NCBI RefSeq assembly: GCF_050410775.1
Contig: NZ_CP191229.1
Length of the DNA: 64,000 bases
From: Erwinia sp050410775
Lineage (GTDB): Bacteria > Pseudomonadota > Gammaproteobacteria > Enterobacterales > Enterobacteriaceae
Strand: one strand, 5' to 3'
Shown here one piece after another: positions 20,492-31,100 of the stretch (positions are counted from its first letter, which is position 1; each line of letters begins with the position of its first letter). Made by a program: the position numbers and the translations under genes. The notes under the pieces are model-generated. The model was not told where the DNA came from and did not search any database. It saw only the letters and a program-made list of their open reading frames with translations.

Positions 20492-20985
20492 GCGTTATGC
20501 GCCCGGAGAAATGCAGCCCGGCCACAGGCGTTTTGCTGCTGTCCGCGCCACTCCGGTACTGTATCCGGCCAGGAATTTTGCTGTTGCTGTCAGGTATTTC
20601 ACTCTTTGCTCGTCACTGTATCCATTTCCGGTAGTCTCCAGGAGAATGCCTATCCGGGAAAATACGCGTTCAGTGATGGCTAATTGCCACATTTACACGC
20701 TTCCTTAACCAAAATCCTCCAGCGCTCCCGATCGGCAGCGATCCTTTGAAAAGCACCGGCCCGTTTTCTCTGTCCGGTTCGCCGGCAGAAGACAAGAAAG
20801 CATCGATAACATTCCTCGGGCAGCAGCTGTTAGCCCCGGCTGACTCCTTTATCCTGATATAAGCGACGGTTGCTAATAATCATATTCTCTCTTAATCGTA
20901 GTGCTTATATTCAAATGTCGATCCCGCGTGAAACTTTCTCACCTTGGAGATGCAGACTCGACATTGGCGCCATTCCTGGGTATCT
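20492..20985. other. Gene-free interval between rRNA operon and metA
   Basis: About 500 bases without a credible gene. Short frames here (for example 20490-20708) have no recognisable product and no good ribosome-binding site. E. coli has yjaA/yjaB between rrnE and metA; neither is recognisable. The region becomes AT-rich from 20860, consistent with metA upstream regulatory DNA. Confidence 0.6.
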
Positions 20986-21014
20986 TTGGGTGTCTGGATG
21001 TCTAAACGTATAAA
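20986..21014 (+). promoter_or_regulatory. metA promoter with overlapping MetJ operator (tandem met boxes)
   Basis: Three contiguous 8-base units, 20988-20995 (GGGTGTCT), 20996-21003 (GGATGTCT) and 21004-21011 (AAACGTAT), match the met-box consensus AGACGTCT at 5, 6 and 6 positions. MetJ with SAM binds such tandem boxes to repress methionine genes. They overlap a candidate promoter, TTGGGT (20986-20991), 17 bases, TATAAA (21009-21014). The promoter is an inference; the operator is well supported by its place before metA. Confidence 0.7.
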
Positions 21015-21036
21015 TGGTGAGTTGAGGAAGCAGGTT

Positions 21037-21966
21037 ATGCCGATCAGGGTACCCGATGAGTTACCAGCCGTGAGTTTTCTGCGCAACGAGAACGTCTTTG
21101 TGATGACCTCTTCGCGCGCCAGTACTCAGGAGATCCGTCCTTTGAAGGTGCTGGTATTGAATCTGATGCCGAAAAAAATTGAGACGGAAAACCAGTTTTT
21201 GCGTCTGCTTTCCAATTCTCCCTTACAGATAGATGTGCAGCTGCTGCGCATTGACGGTCGTGAATCGCGCAATACGCCAATGGAGCATCTGAATAACTTT
21301 TACTGTAATTTTGAAGACATTCAGCATCAAAACTTTGATGGGTTAATTGTGACGGGCGCGCCCCTGGGGCTGGTCGATTTTAACGATGTGGCTTACTGGC
21401 CGCAGATACAGCGCGTGCTTCACTGGGCAAAAGAGCATGTCACCTCAACGCTGTTTGTCTGCTGGGCCGTGCAGGCCGCGCTGAATATTCTGTATGGCAT
21501 ACCTAAGCAAACGCGTGAGGTAAAACTCTCCGGCGTATACGACCATCATATACTTCATCCGCATGCGCTGCTGACCCGGGGTTTTGATGATACGTTCCTG
21601 GCGCCACATTCCCGCTATGCCGATTTTCCAACCCACCTGCTGCGTGATTACACCGATCTGGAAATTTTTGCTGAATCGGAACAAACCGGTGCCTATCTGT
21701 TTGCCAGCCAGGACAAGCGGCTCGCTTTTGTCACCGGGCATCCTGAGTATGATGCCTTAACGCTGTCGGCAGAATATCACCGCGATTATGAAGCTGGCCT
21801 TAACCCGGAAATTCCCTGTAATTATTTTCCGCAGAATAATCCGGAGCTGCCGCCAAGGGCAAGCTGGCGTAGCCATGGTAACTTACTGTTTACGAACTGG
21901 TTAAATTACTATGTTTACCAGATTACCCCATTTGACCTGCGGAATATGAATCCTACGCTCGAATAA
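21037..21966 (+). CDS. metA: Homoserine O-succinyltransferase
   Basis: First committed enzyme of methionine synthesis; transfers a succinyl group from succinyl-CoA to homoserine. Start 21037 (MPIRVPDELPAV), after GAGGAAG, gives 309 residues as in E. coli. A longer upstream frame would run through the operator. The class I glutamine amidotransferase-like fold shows nucleophile Cys142 in FVCWAVQ and the His235/Glu237 pair in TGHPEYD. KIETENQFLRLL is the N-terminal motif. E. coli MetA is an unstable, heat-sensitive protein; nothing in the sequence here departs from it. Confidence 0.98.
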   Translation: MPIRVPDELPAVSFLRNENVFVMTSSRASTQEIRPLKVLVLNLMPKKIETENQFLRLLSNSPLQIDVQLLRIDGRESRNTPMEHLNNFYCNFEDIQHQNFDGLIVTGAPLGLVDFNDVAYWPQIQRVLHWAKEHVTSTLFVCWAVQAALNILYGIPKQTREVKLSGVYDHHILHPHALLTRGFDDTFLAPHSRYADFPTHLLRDYTDLEIFAESEQTGAYLFASQDKRLAFVTGHPEYDALTLSAEYHRDYEAGLNPEIPCNYFPQNNPELPPRASWRSHGNLLFTNWLNYYVYQITPFDLRNMNPTLE

Positions 21967-22239
21967 ACAAGCGTACTGGAAGGAAGGGGCCATTTCTCGT
22001 CATCGGAATGGCCCTGAACTGATACGCTAACACGCCTGTAACACCTCCTCTGCCGCCCGGCAAAAACCGCCTGTTTTGTTTCTCTCTGTTCCTCTCCTGT
22101 TTTAACGCCATCCCGATCCCTTTGCCAGCACGGTTTTACTCAGATGATTCTCTCAAAATGACAAATGAAAATCTCTTTCTTTCAGTGGGTAACTTTAATT
22201 CCTTTTAAATCAACTGGTAAATTTAAAAATTAAATAAAA
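21967..22239. other. metA-aceB intergenic region
   Basis: About 270 bases with no gene. A weak hairpin (GGGCCATT at 21987-21994 with AATGGCCC at 22007-22014) lies shortly after the metA stop but lacks a T run. From about 22150 the sequence turns strongly AT-rich, leading into the aceBAK promoter. Confidence 0.5.
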
Positions 22240-22279
22240 TGGAAATAGTTTTTGATTTTGTATATCACCTGGTTATATT
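22240..22279 (+). promoter_or_regulatory. aceBAK promoter with IclR-like operator
   Basis: TGGAAATAGTTTTTG at 22240-22254 carries an exact left half of the IclR palindrome TGGAAATNATTTCCA and a degenerate right half. It runs into a candidate -35 TTGATT (22252-22257), 16 bases upstream of a -10 TATATT (22274-22279). This fits IclR covering the -35 region as in E. coli. Promoter and operator are inferred by eye. Confidence 0.55.
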
Positions 22280-22366
22280 TTGATCGGGCGGGGTGAGCGC
22301 TACCCGGCAACAAAAGCGTCCCTGATGGCGACGTCTCCAGAAGGTTCTGATGGCGGGAGTGAAGCA

Positions 22367-23965
22367 ATGATCCAACAGATTATCAGCGAAGAACTGGCGT
22401 TCCGGCGCCCATTGGGTGAAGCAGGCACGCAGATTCTGACGGATTCTGCAGTGGAATTTCTCACGGATTTGGTGGTGCGATTTACTCCACAACGTGACGC
22501 GCTACTCGCAGAGCGGCAACGGATTCAGGCAGATTATGATGCAGGCGGACTTCCTGGCTTTATTTCGGAAACCGATTCCATAAAAAATTCAGCGTGGAAG
22601 ATTCGCGGCATTCCTGCCGATCTACAGCGGCGACGTGTGGAGATCACCGGCCCGGTCGAACGGAAGATGGTGATCAATGCGCTTAATGCGAATGTTGATG
22701 TTTTTATGGCAGATTTTGAAGATTCACTGGCACCCAGCTGGGAAAAAGTGCTTGAAGGGCAGGTTAATCTTCGTGACGCGGTAAAGGGCACCATTACTTA
22801 CCGCAACGAGGCGGGAAAGGTCTATCAGCTGAAGCCCGATCCGGCTGTATTAATCTGCCGGGTCCGTGGTCTTCATCTGCCGGAAAAACATGTCACCTGG
22901 CGTAATGAAGCGATCCCCGGCAGCCTGTTTGACTTCGCACTCTACTTTTTTCACAACGTGGACGCGCTACTGGCGAAGGGCAGCGGCCCCTACTTCTATC
23001 TGCCGAAAACCCAGAGCTGGCAGGAAGCGGCCTTGTGGGGTGAGATCTTCAGCTATACCGAGGATCGTTTCGATCTTCCCCGCGGAACGATCAAGGCAAC
23101 GCTGCTGATCGAAACGCTGCCAGCCGTCTTTCAGATGGATGAGATCCTCTATCACCTGCGCGATCACATTGTCGGGCTGAACTGTGGTCGCTGGGATTAT
23201 ATCTTCAGTTATATCAAAACGCTGAAAAACCACCCTGACCGGGTACTGCCCGATCGTCAGTCGGTGACGATGGACAAAGGCTTTCTGGATGCTTATTCCC
23301 GGCTGCTTATCAGAACCTGCCATCGACGGGGCGCTTTGGCAATGGGAGGGATGGCCGCTTTTATCCCCAGTAAAGAGAGTGAACGCAACGAGTGGGTCCT
23401 TAATCGCGTCAGGGCGGATAAAGAACGTGAAGTGCGGAATGGCCACGATGGGACCTGGATCGCCCATCCGGGGCTGGCAGATACGGTAATGGCCCTGTTC
23501 AGCGAGGCCCTGGGCGAAAGGCCAAACCAGCTGGACGTGCTGCGGGGGGAGGATGCGCCAGTAACGGCCGCCCAGCTGCTTGCACCCTGTGAAGGAGAAA
23601 GAACAGAAGAGGGCATGCGGGCCAATATTCGCGTGGCAGTGCAGTACATCGAAGCATGGATTTCAGGCAACGGCTGCGTACCGCTGTATGGCCTGATGGA
23701 GGATGCCGCCACGGCGGAAATCGCGCGAACCTCAATCTGGCAGTGGATCCGCCACGGAAAAACCCTGCAAAACGGCGAGGTGGTGACTGAAGCGCTGTTC
23801 CGCCAGATGCTGGCAGAGGAGATGCAGGTTATCCAGCAGAAGCTGGGTGATTCGCGCTTTTGTCAGGGACGCTTCAGCGAAGCCGCCGATTTGATGGCGC
23901 GTATCACGACCGAGCCTGAGCTGGTTGAATTCCTGACGCTGCCCGGCTACCAGCTGCTGCGTTAA
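22367..23965 (+). CDS. aceB: Malate synthase A
   Basis: Condenses glyoxylate with acetyl-CoA to malate, the second step of the glyoxylate shunt. Start 22367 (MIQQIISEELAF), preceded by GGGAG, gives 532 residues (533 in E. coli). An in-frame TTG at 22280 lies in the promoter and is rejected. The family signature HIVGLNCGRWDYIFSYIKT is present near residues 265-285, and DFEDSLAP marks the N-terminal catalytic region. First gene of aceB-aceA-aceK; aceA follows 30 bases later. Confidence 0.97.
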   Translation: MIQQIISEELAFRRPLGEAGTQILTDSAVEFLTDLVVRFTPQRDALLAERQRIQADYDAGGLPGFISETDSIKNSAWKIRGIPADLQRRRVEITGPVERKMVINALNANVDVFMADFEDSLAPSWEKVLEGQVNLRDAVKGTITYRNEAGKVYQLKPDPAVLICRVRGLHLPEKHVTWRNEAIPGSLFDFALYFFHNVDALLAKGSGPYFYLPKTQSWQEAALWGEIFSYTEDRFDLPRGTIKATLLIETLPAVFQMDEILYHLRDHIVGLNCGRWDYIFSYIKTLKNHPDRVLPDRQSVTMDKGFLDAYSRLLIRTCHRRGALAMGGMAAFIPSKESERNEWVLNRVRADKEREVRNGHDGTWIAHPGLADTVMALFSEALGERPNQLDVLRGEDAPVTAAQLLAPCEGERTEEGMRANIRVAVQYIEAWISGNGCVPLYGLMEDAATAEIARTSIWQWIRHGKTLQNGEVVTEALFRQMLAEEMQVIQQKLGDSRFCQGRFSEAADLMARITTEPELVEFLTLPGYQLLR

Positions 23966-23995
23966 TCACTGTCCCCTAATTCTATGAGGCCTCCC

Positions 23996-25300
23996 ATGAC
24001 AACACGTATCCAACAGATTGAGAAGACGGAACAACAGTGGCGTAGCGCACGCTGGGAAGGAATTACCCGTCCTTACAGCGCAGAAGAAGTTGTCCGGCTG
24101 CGCGGCTCGGTGAATCCTGCCTGCACGCTGGCCTGCCAGGGCGCCGAAAAACTGTGGCGGTTGCTGAACGGCGGCGCCAGAAAGGGGTATATCAATAGTC
24201 TTGGGGCGCTGAGCGGCGGCCAGGCGCTACAGCAGGCAAAAGCAGGGATTGAGGCTATCTATCTTTCCGGCTGGCAGGTCGCAGCGGATGCCAATCTTGC
24301 CGGGAGCATGTATCCCGATCAGTCGCTTTACCCTGCAAACTCGGTGCCGTCGGTCGTTGAGCGTATCAACTACACTTTCCAGCGGGCCGACCAAATCCAG
24401 TGGGCCAGCCAGATTGAGCCCGGCGAGCCCGGCTACACGGATTACTATCTGCCCATTGTGGCCGATGCGGAAGCGGGCTTTGGTGGGGTGCTGAACGCCT
24501 TTGAGCTGATGAAGGCGATGATCCAGGCCGGCGCTGGCGGCGTGCATTTCGAAGATCAGCTCGCCTCGGCGAAGAAGTGTGGCCATATGGGCGGTAAGGT
24601 CCTGGTGCCCACTCAGGAGGCGGTTCAGAAGCTGGTCGCTGCCCGGCTTGCGGCGGACGTGATGGATGTGCCAACGGTACTGATTGCGAGAACGGATGCC
24701 GACGCCGCCGATCTGATTACCTCAGACTGCGACGAATATGACCGGGAATTTATTACCGGCGAGCGCACGCCCGAGGGATTTTTCCGCACCCGGGCCGGTA
24801 TAGAGCAGGCTATCGCACGCGGGCTGGCCTATGCGCCCTATGCTGACGTGCTGTGGTGCGAAACCTCAACGCCCGATCTGGCGCTGGCCCACCGCTTTGC
24901 CGATGCCATTCACGCCCGCTTCCCCGGCAAGCTGCTGGCCTATAACTGTTCCCCCTCTTTTAACTGGAAAAAGAACCTTGATGATGTCGCTATTGCCAGT
25001 TTCCAGCAGTCGCTGGCGGAGATGGGCTATCGCTTCCAGTTTATTACCCTGGCCGGTATCCACAGTATGTGGTTCAACATGTTTGATCTGGCCAGGGCTT
25101 ACGCTCAGGGAGAAGGGATGCGCCATTACGTCGACAAAGTCCAGCAGCCCGAATTTGCAGCCCGCGACCAAGGTTACACCTTCTCTTCGCATCAGCAGGA
25201 AGTGGGAACAGGGTATTTTGACAACGTGACCACCATTATTCAGGGGGGCGCATCGTCGGTGACGGCGCTGACCGGTTCTACCGAAGAGCAGCAGTTCTGA
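23996..25300 (+). CDS. aceA: Isocitrate lyase
   Basis: Cleaves isocitrate to succinate and glyoxylate, diverting carbon past the decarboxylation steps of the TCA cycle during growth on acetate. Start 23996 (MTTRIQQIEK), with TGAGG upstream, gives 434 residues, the E. coli length; an ATG four codons earlier is less well placed. The catalytic signature KKCGHMGGK holds the essential Cys195. SNPxx-like substrate motif NCSPSFNW is also present. It lies between aceB and aceK with short gaps. Confidence 0.98.
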   Translation: MTTRIQQIEKTEQQWRSARWEGITRPYSAEEVVRLRGSVNPACTLACQGAEKLWRLLNGGARKGYINSLGALSGGQALQQAKAGIEAIYLSGWQVAADANLAGSMYPDQSLYPANSVPSVVERINYTFQRADQIQWASQIEPGEPGYTDYYLPIVADAEAGFGGVLNAFELMKAMIQAGAGGVHFEDQLASAKKCGHMGGKVLVPTQEAVQKLVAARLAADVMDVPTVLIARTDADAADLITSDCDEYDREFITGERTPEGFFRTRAGIEQAIARGLAYAPYADVLWCETSTPDLALAHRFADAIHARFPGKLLAYNCSPSFNWKKNLDDVAIASFQQSLAEMGYRFQFITLAGIHSMWFNMFDLARAYAQGEGMRHYVDKVQQPEFAARDQGYTFSSHQQEVGTGYFDNVTTIIQGGASSVTALTGSTEEQQF

Positions 25301-25318
25301 ATAAAACCGGAGGGCCTC

Positions 25319-27097
25319 ATGCCGCAGCTGGAAATGCTTATTGCGCAAACCATTTTGCAGGGGTTTGACGCCCAGTATGGCCGCTTTCTGGAAGTGACGG
25401 CAGGGGCTCAGCAGCGCTTTGAGCAGGCCGACTGGCGGGCCATGCAGGAGGCGATGAAGGCGCGTATTCACCTCTACGACCGGCACGTGGCGCTGGTCGT
25501 GGAGCAACTGAAATGCATCACTCACCTTACGGATTTTGACGGGGACTTTTTGCTGCGCGTAAAGGCGCTCTACGGCGAGCTGCTGACGGACTATCCGCGT
25601 TTTGAAATTGCCGAAAGCTTTTTTAACTCCGTTTACTGTCGTCTGTGCGGCCATCAGCGACTCTCGCCGGAGCGGCTGTTTATCACCAGTTCGCAACCAG
25701 AGCGCCGCTTCCGGACTATTCCCCGGCCGCTGTCGAAAACGTTCGACGCCCTGCACGGCTGGCAGGCGCTGCTGGGCAAGATGTTAAGTGACCTCCCTCT
25801 GCGGTTGCCCTGGGAGGATCTCGCGAGGGACATTGACTACACCATTGCACATCTGCGCGAAAACTTCAGCGAAGCGGATCTGCGGGAAGGGCAGCTTGAA
25901 ATCGCCAATGAGCTGTTTTACCGCAATAAAGCCGCCTGGCTGGTGGGGAAATTGCGGTTGCCCTCTGGCGTGTATGCGTTTCTGCTGCCGCTACACCGCA
26001 GCGAAAGCGGCGGACTTTTTATTGATACCTGCCTGACGCGGCGGCGTGAAGCCAGCATTGTGTTTGGCTTCGCCCGCGCCTATTTTATGGTTTACGCACC
26101 GCTGCCTGCCGCGCTGGTGGAATGGCTGCGGGAAATATTACCCGGCAAAACCACCGCCGATCTTTATATGGCGATAGGCTGCCAGAAACATGGCAAAACG
26201 GAATGCTACCGGGAATATCTGCAGGTGATTTCGACGACTGGAAACCGGTTTGCCGTTGCGCCGGGCGTGCGCGGTTTAGTGATGCTGGTATTTATGCTGC
26301 CCGGCTACGATCGTGTTTTCAAAGTGATTAAAGATCGCTTCGCCCCTCAAAAAGAGGCGACGCCGGAGCGGGTCAGGGAATGCTATCAGCTGGTGAAGGA
26401 GCACGATCGCGTTGGCCGGATGGCGGATACCCAGGAATTTGAGCATTTCGCGCTCGAACGCTCGCGGATCGGTGACGAACTGCTGGCGGAAATGCGGCGG
26501 GAAATCCCGGATAAGCTGCGTGAAGAGGGAGATAAAGTGATTATCAGCCACCTTTATCTGGAGCGCCGGATGACGCCGCTCAATCTCTGGCTGCAACAGG
26601 CGGACGATCGGCAGCGGCGCGATGCTATTGAGGAGTATGGCAATGCCGTCAGGCAGCTGGCGGCCGCCAATATCTTTCCCGGCGATCTGCTCTACAAGAA
26701 TTTTGGCGTAACGCGCCATGGCAGAGTGGTGTTTTATGATTACGACGAAATTTGCTACATGACCGAGGTGAACTTTCGCGACATTCCTCAGGCCCGTACG
26801 CCGGAAGATGAACTGGCCGCGATACCCTGGTACAGCGTCGCGCCGGAAGATGTGTTTCCTGAGGAGTTTCGCCATTATCTCTGTGTGGATCCGCTGATAG
26901 CGGCGCTGTTCGAAGAGATGCATGGCGAGCTGTTCAGCGCGGCATGGTGGCGGGGGCTTCAGCAGCGTATCCGTGACGGGCACATTGAGGATGTCTTTGC
27001 CTATCGCCGCCGTCAGCGATTCTGTCAGCGCTTTACTGATCCGCCGGCGGAGATGCCCGCAGTGCCATTACGGCCTGGCGGCATCGCCCGTTCCTGA
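25319..27097 (+). CDS. aceK: Isocitrate dehydrogenase kinase/phosphatase
   Basis: Bifunctional enzyme that phosphorylates and inactivates isocitrate dehydrogenase, or reverses this, setting flux between TCA cycle and glyoxylate shunt. The 592-residue product (578 in E. coli) has the N-terminal regulatory domain and the kinase-like domain. The latter shows the ATP-binding loop APGVRGLVMLVFMLPG (about 315-330), HDRVGRMADTQE, and the catalytic segment FGVTRHGRVVFYDYDEICY. It ends in a somewhat longer Pro-rich tail than E. coli. It is 18 bases after aceA. Confidence 0.97.
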   Translation: MPQLEMLIAQTILQGFDAQYGRFLEVTAGAQQRFEQADWRAMQEAMKARIHLYDRHVALVVEQLKCITHLTDFDGDFLLRVKALYGELLTDYPRFEIAESFFNSVYCRLCGHQRLSPERLFITSSQPERRFRTIPRPLSKTFDALHGWQALLGKMLSDLPLRLPWEDLARDIDYTIAHLRENFSEADLREGQLEIANELFYRNKAAWLVGKLRLPSGVYAFLLPLHRSESGGLFIDTCLTRRREASIVFGFARAYFMVYAPLPAALVEWLREILPGKTTADLYMAIGCQKHGKTECYREYLQVISTTGNRFAVAPGVRGLVMLVFMLPGYDRVFKVIKDRFAPQKEATPERVRECYQLVKEHDRVGRMADTQEFEHFALERSRIGDELLAEMRREIPDKLREEGDKVIISHLYLERRMTPLNLWLQQADDRQRRDAIEEYGNAVRQLAAANIFPGDLLYKNFGVTRHGRVVFYDYDEICYMTEVNFRDIPQARTPEDELAAIPWYSVAPEDVFPEEFRHYLCVDPLIAALFEEMHGELFSAAWWRGLQQRIRDGHIEDVFAYRRRQRFCQRFTDPPAEMPAVPLRPGGIARS

Positions 27098-27163
27098 ACG
27101 ATCGACTCACAACCTTAAATACCATACCCACCGGAAGCCACGCGCCGTGCGTGGCCTCAGCCG

Positions 27164-27997
27164 CTACCTCACCCCACCATATTGCCGGGTAATCTCCTTC
27201 GCGGCCTTAATCACCAGCGCACCCAGCTCGGTCACGCGATCGTCCGTAACGCGCGACACCGGTCCGGAAATAGAGATAGCGGCAAAAGGCTCGTGGTGCT
27301 CGTCATAGATGCAGGCCGCTACGCAGCGCAGCCCCAGCGCATGCTCTTCGTCATCAAAGGCGAAGCCAATCTTGCGTATTTGCGCCAGGTTCTCCTTCAG
27401 GCTGTGCGGCGACATCAGCGTATGCGGCGTGTAGTGGTGCAGCCCCTGACGATGCAGCAGTTCACTGACCTGGGCATCATCCAGGTTAGCCAGAAACGCT
27501 TTGCCTGCGCCAGAAGCGTGCATCGGCAGTTTGCCACCAATCGGCGCGGACATACGCATCAGCTGGGTACACTGTACCTGATCGATAATTACCGCCTGAC
27601 GATCGCTGATGTCCAGTACCGCCAGGTTAACCGTTTCGCCGGAATCCTCCATCAGCTTGCGCAGCATGGGGTGCACCAGCGCCAGCAGGTTGCGGCTTTG
27701 CAGGAAGCTGCTGCCCACTACGAAGGCGTGCGCGCCAATGGTCCAGAGGCCCAAATCGCCAACCTGGCGGACGAATCCCTGCTGCTGCATGGTCGATAAG
27801 AGGCGGTGCGTGGTGGAGTTGGGTAAGCCGGCCTGCTGCGCCAGCTCCGTCAGGGCGACGCTGCCCTGGGAATCGGCGATGAATTCCAGCAGCTTAAGCC
27901 CCCGCGTCAGCGACTGAACCTGTCCGGCAGGTTGAGCGGGCTGGGCGGCGGCCGAGCGCGGTTTCTTGCCGCGCTTCACGACTTCAGAATTAGCCAT
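27164..27997 (-). CDS. iclR: Acetate operon repressor IclR
   Basis: Represses aceBAK and itself; glyoxylate and pyruvate act as effectors. The 277-residue protein (274 in E. coli) has a basic N-terminal extension, a winged HTH (about 30-95, SVALTELAQQAGLPNSTTHRLLSTM) and the C-terminal effector domain (IGGKLPMHASGAGKAFLA, AISISGPVSRVTDD). It lies tail to tail with aceK and divergent from metH. An IclR-like palindrome sits 24 bases upstream of its start. Confidence 0.97.
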   Translation of the reverse strand: MANSEVVKRGKKPRSAAAQPAQPAGQVQSLTRGLKLLEFIADSQGSVALTELAQQAGLPNSTTHRLLSTMQQQGFVRQVGDLGLWTIGAHAFVVGSSFLQSRNLLALVHPMLRKLMEDSGETVNLAVLDISDRQAVIIDQVQCTQLMRMSAPIGGKLPMHASGAGKAFLANLDDAQVSELLHRQGLHHYTPHTLMSPHSLKENLAQIRKIGFAFDDEEHALGLRCVAACIYDEHHEPFAAISISGPVSRVTDDRVTELGALVIKAAKEITRQYGGVR

Positions 27998-28021
27998 TCC
28001 GGGCTCCTTAATTTCACTATG

Positions 28022-28036
28022 TGGAAACCATTTTCG
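28022..28036 (-). promoter_or_regulatory. Putative IclR autoregulatory operator
   Basis: TGGAAACCATTTTCG on the plus strand matches the IclR palindrome TGGAAATNATTTCCA at most positions, in the iclR-metH divergent gap. It is stronger than the copy before aceB. E. coli iclR is autorepressed through a similar site. Confidence 0.6.
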
Positions 28037-28095
28037 TTTTATTACTCAGGAATGCAATGGCGCATAATCTGGTCGGATCAGTAGATAACGCTGCC

Positions 28096-28108
28096 TGAAA
28101 ATGTCTCA
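28096..28108 (+). promoter_or_regulatory. Putative MetR site upstream of metH
   Basis: TGAAAATGTCTCA matches the MetR consensus TGAANNWNNTTCA except for one base. It lies 85-97 bases upstream of the metH start. MetR activates metH with homocysteine in E. coli. The match is short and was found by eye. Confidence 0.35.
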
Positions 28109-28192
28109 AGGTCCTTTGCTTTGCCCTGCTCAGAAGTTGTGCCAGTATGGTTCGCTGGCATTTTGCCGCTGGGTGACGTTGAAGAGGCTAGA

Positions 28193-31100
28193 GTGGGTAA
28201 CAAAACAGAAGCGCTGCATCAGCAGCTGGCGAAACGCATCATGGTGCTGGATGGCGGCATGGGCACAATGATCCAGAGCTACCGTCTGGAGGAAGCGGAT
28301 TTTCGCGGTGAGCGTTTTGCCGACTGGCAGAGCGACCTGAAAGGGAATAACGACCTGCTGGTGCTGACCCGTCCGGATGTGATTACGGCAATTCATAACG
28401 GTTATCTGGAAGCGGGCGCCGACATTCTCGAAACCAACACCTTCAACTCCACCACCATCGCGATGGCGGATTACCATATGGCGTCGCTTTCTGCGGAAAT
28501 TAACTACGAGGCTGCCAGGCTGGCGCGTGCCTGCGCCGACGAGTGGACGGCGCGCACGCCTGACCGGCCGCGCTACGTGGCAGGTGTCCTTGGTCCGACC
28601 AACCGCACCTGTTCGATCTCGCCGGATGTGAACGATCCAGCCTTCCGTAACGTAACTTTTAATCAGTTGGTGGAAGCTTACCGCGAGTCAACCCGCGCGC
28701 TGGTGGAGGGCGGAGCAGATATCATCATGATTGAAACGGTCTTCGATACCCTTAACGCCAAGGCCGCAATCTTTGCCGTCGAAACCGAATTTGACGCGCT
28801 CGGCGTCACCCTGCCGCTGATGATCTCCGGCACCATTACCGACGCCTCTGGCCGGACGTTATCGGGACAGACCACGGAAGCGTTTTATAACTCGCTGCGC
28901 CACGCCCGTCCGCTCTCTTTTGGCCTGAACTGCGCGCTCGGTCCGGATGAACTGCGTCAGTACGTAGCGGAGCTGTCGCGCATTGCGGAGGGTTATGTTA
29001 CCGCGCACCCTAATGCGGGTTTGCCAAACGCCTTCGGCGAATACGATCTGGATGCCGCGATCATGGCTGAGCAGATTGGCGAATGGGCGCGGTCGGGCTT
29101 TTTGAACATTGTCGGCGGCTGTTGTGGCACCACGCCAGCGCACATTGCCGCTATGGCGAAAGCGGTAGAGGGCGTTCCGCCGCGCGCGCTGCCGGCACTG
29201 CCGGTCGCCTGCCGTCTTTCAGGACTGGAGCCGCTGAACATCAGCGCCGATTCGCTGTTTGTAAACGTCGGCGAACGCACTAACGTAACCGGTTCAGCGA
29301 AGTTTAAGCGGCTGATTAAAGAAGAGAAATATAATGAAGCGCTGGAAGTTGCGCTTCAGCAGGTAGAGAGTGGCGCGCAGATCATTGATATTAATATGGA
29401 TGAGGGAATGCTCGACGCCGAAGCGGCGATGGTGCGTTTTCTCAACCTTATCGCGGGCGAGCCGGACATCGCCCGCGTACCAATAATGATCGACTCATCT
29501 AAATGGGAAGTTATCGAAAAAGGGCTTCAGTGCATCCAGGGGAAGGGGATTGTGAACTCCATCTCCATGAAAGAGGGCGTGGAGGCTTTTATTGCCCACG
29601 CGCGTCTGGTGCGGCGCTACGGGGCGGCGATGGTCGTGATGGCCTTTGATGAAGCGGGCCAGGCCGATACCCGCGAGCGCAAAATTGAAATCTGCCGCCG
29701 GGCTTATAAGATCCTGACTGAAGAGGTCGGTTTCCCGCCGGAAGACATTATCTTCGATCCCAATATCTTTGCCGTGGCCACCGGGATCGAAGAGCACAAC
29801 AACTACGCGATGGACTTTATCGGCGCCTGTGAAGACATCAAGCGTGAGCTGCCGCACGCGATGATTTCCGGCGGCGTCTCGAACGTTTCCTTCTCTTTTC
29901 GCGGCAACGACCCCGTACGCGAAGCGATCCACGCCGTGTTTCTCTATTACGCCATCCGCAACGGCATGGATATGGGCATTGTTAACGCCGGCCAGCTGGC
30001 GATCTATGACGACCTGGACCCGGAGCTGAAGGAGGCCGTAGAAGACGTGATCCTGAATCGTCGGGAGGATGGCACCGAGCGGATGCTTGAGTTGGCCGAG
30101 AGATTTCGCGGCAGCAAAGCGCAGGATGAAAGTACCCGTCCTCAGGCTGAGTGGCGCAGCTGGTCGGTTGAAAAACGGCTGGAATATTCGCTGGTCAAAG
30201 GCATTACTGAATTTATTGAGGAGGATACCGAAGCTGCGCGACAGAACGTCAGCCGCCCGATAGAGGTGATTGAAGGTCCGCTGATGGCGGGCATGAACGT
30301 GGTGGGCGATCTCTTCGGCGAGGGCAAAATGTTCCTGCCGCAGGTGGTAAAATCCGCCCGTGTGATGAAACAGGCGGTCGCCTGGCTGGAGCCGTACATT
30401 GAGGCGAGTAAGGAGAAGGGCAGCACCAACGGCAAAATCGTGCTGGCGACGGTCAAGGGCGACGTGCATGACATCGGCAAAAATATCGTTGGCGTAGTCC
30501 TTCAGTGCAACAACTACGAAATTATCGATCTGGGCGTTATGGTGCCCGGCGAAAAAATTCTGAAAACCGCCAGAGAGCATAATGCCGATATGATTGGTCT
30601 CTCGGGGCTGATTACACCTTCGCTGGATGAGATGGTCAACGTGGCGAAAGAGATGGAACGTCAGGGATTCACCCTGCCGCTGCTGATTGGCGGCGCAACA
30701 ACCTCGAAAGCGCACACGGCGGTCAAAATCGAGCAAAACTACAGCGGCCCCACGGTTTACGTGCAGAACGCGTCGCGCACCGTTGGGGTGGTTTCATCGC
30801 TGCTGTCGACCACTCAGCATGACGATTTTGTGGCCCGCACCCGTAAAGAGTATGAAACGGTGCGCATTCAGCACGCCCGTAAAAAGCCGCGTACCCCGCC
30901 GGTAAGCCTGCAGGCGGCCCGCGAGAACGCCCTCAGTTTTGACTGGGAAAATTATACGCCGCCGCCAGCACACAGGCTGGGTATAAGCGAAGTAAGTGCT
31001 GACATCGAAACGCTGCGTAACTACATCGACTGGACGCCTTTCTTTATGACCTGGTCGCTGGCCGGTAAATACCCGCGTATTCTGCAAGATGAAATCGTTG

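Noticed and set aside
20490..20708. Possible small gene after the 5S terminator
   Set aside because: No homology that I recognise, start inside the terminator T run, and no ribosome-binding site.
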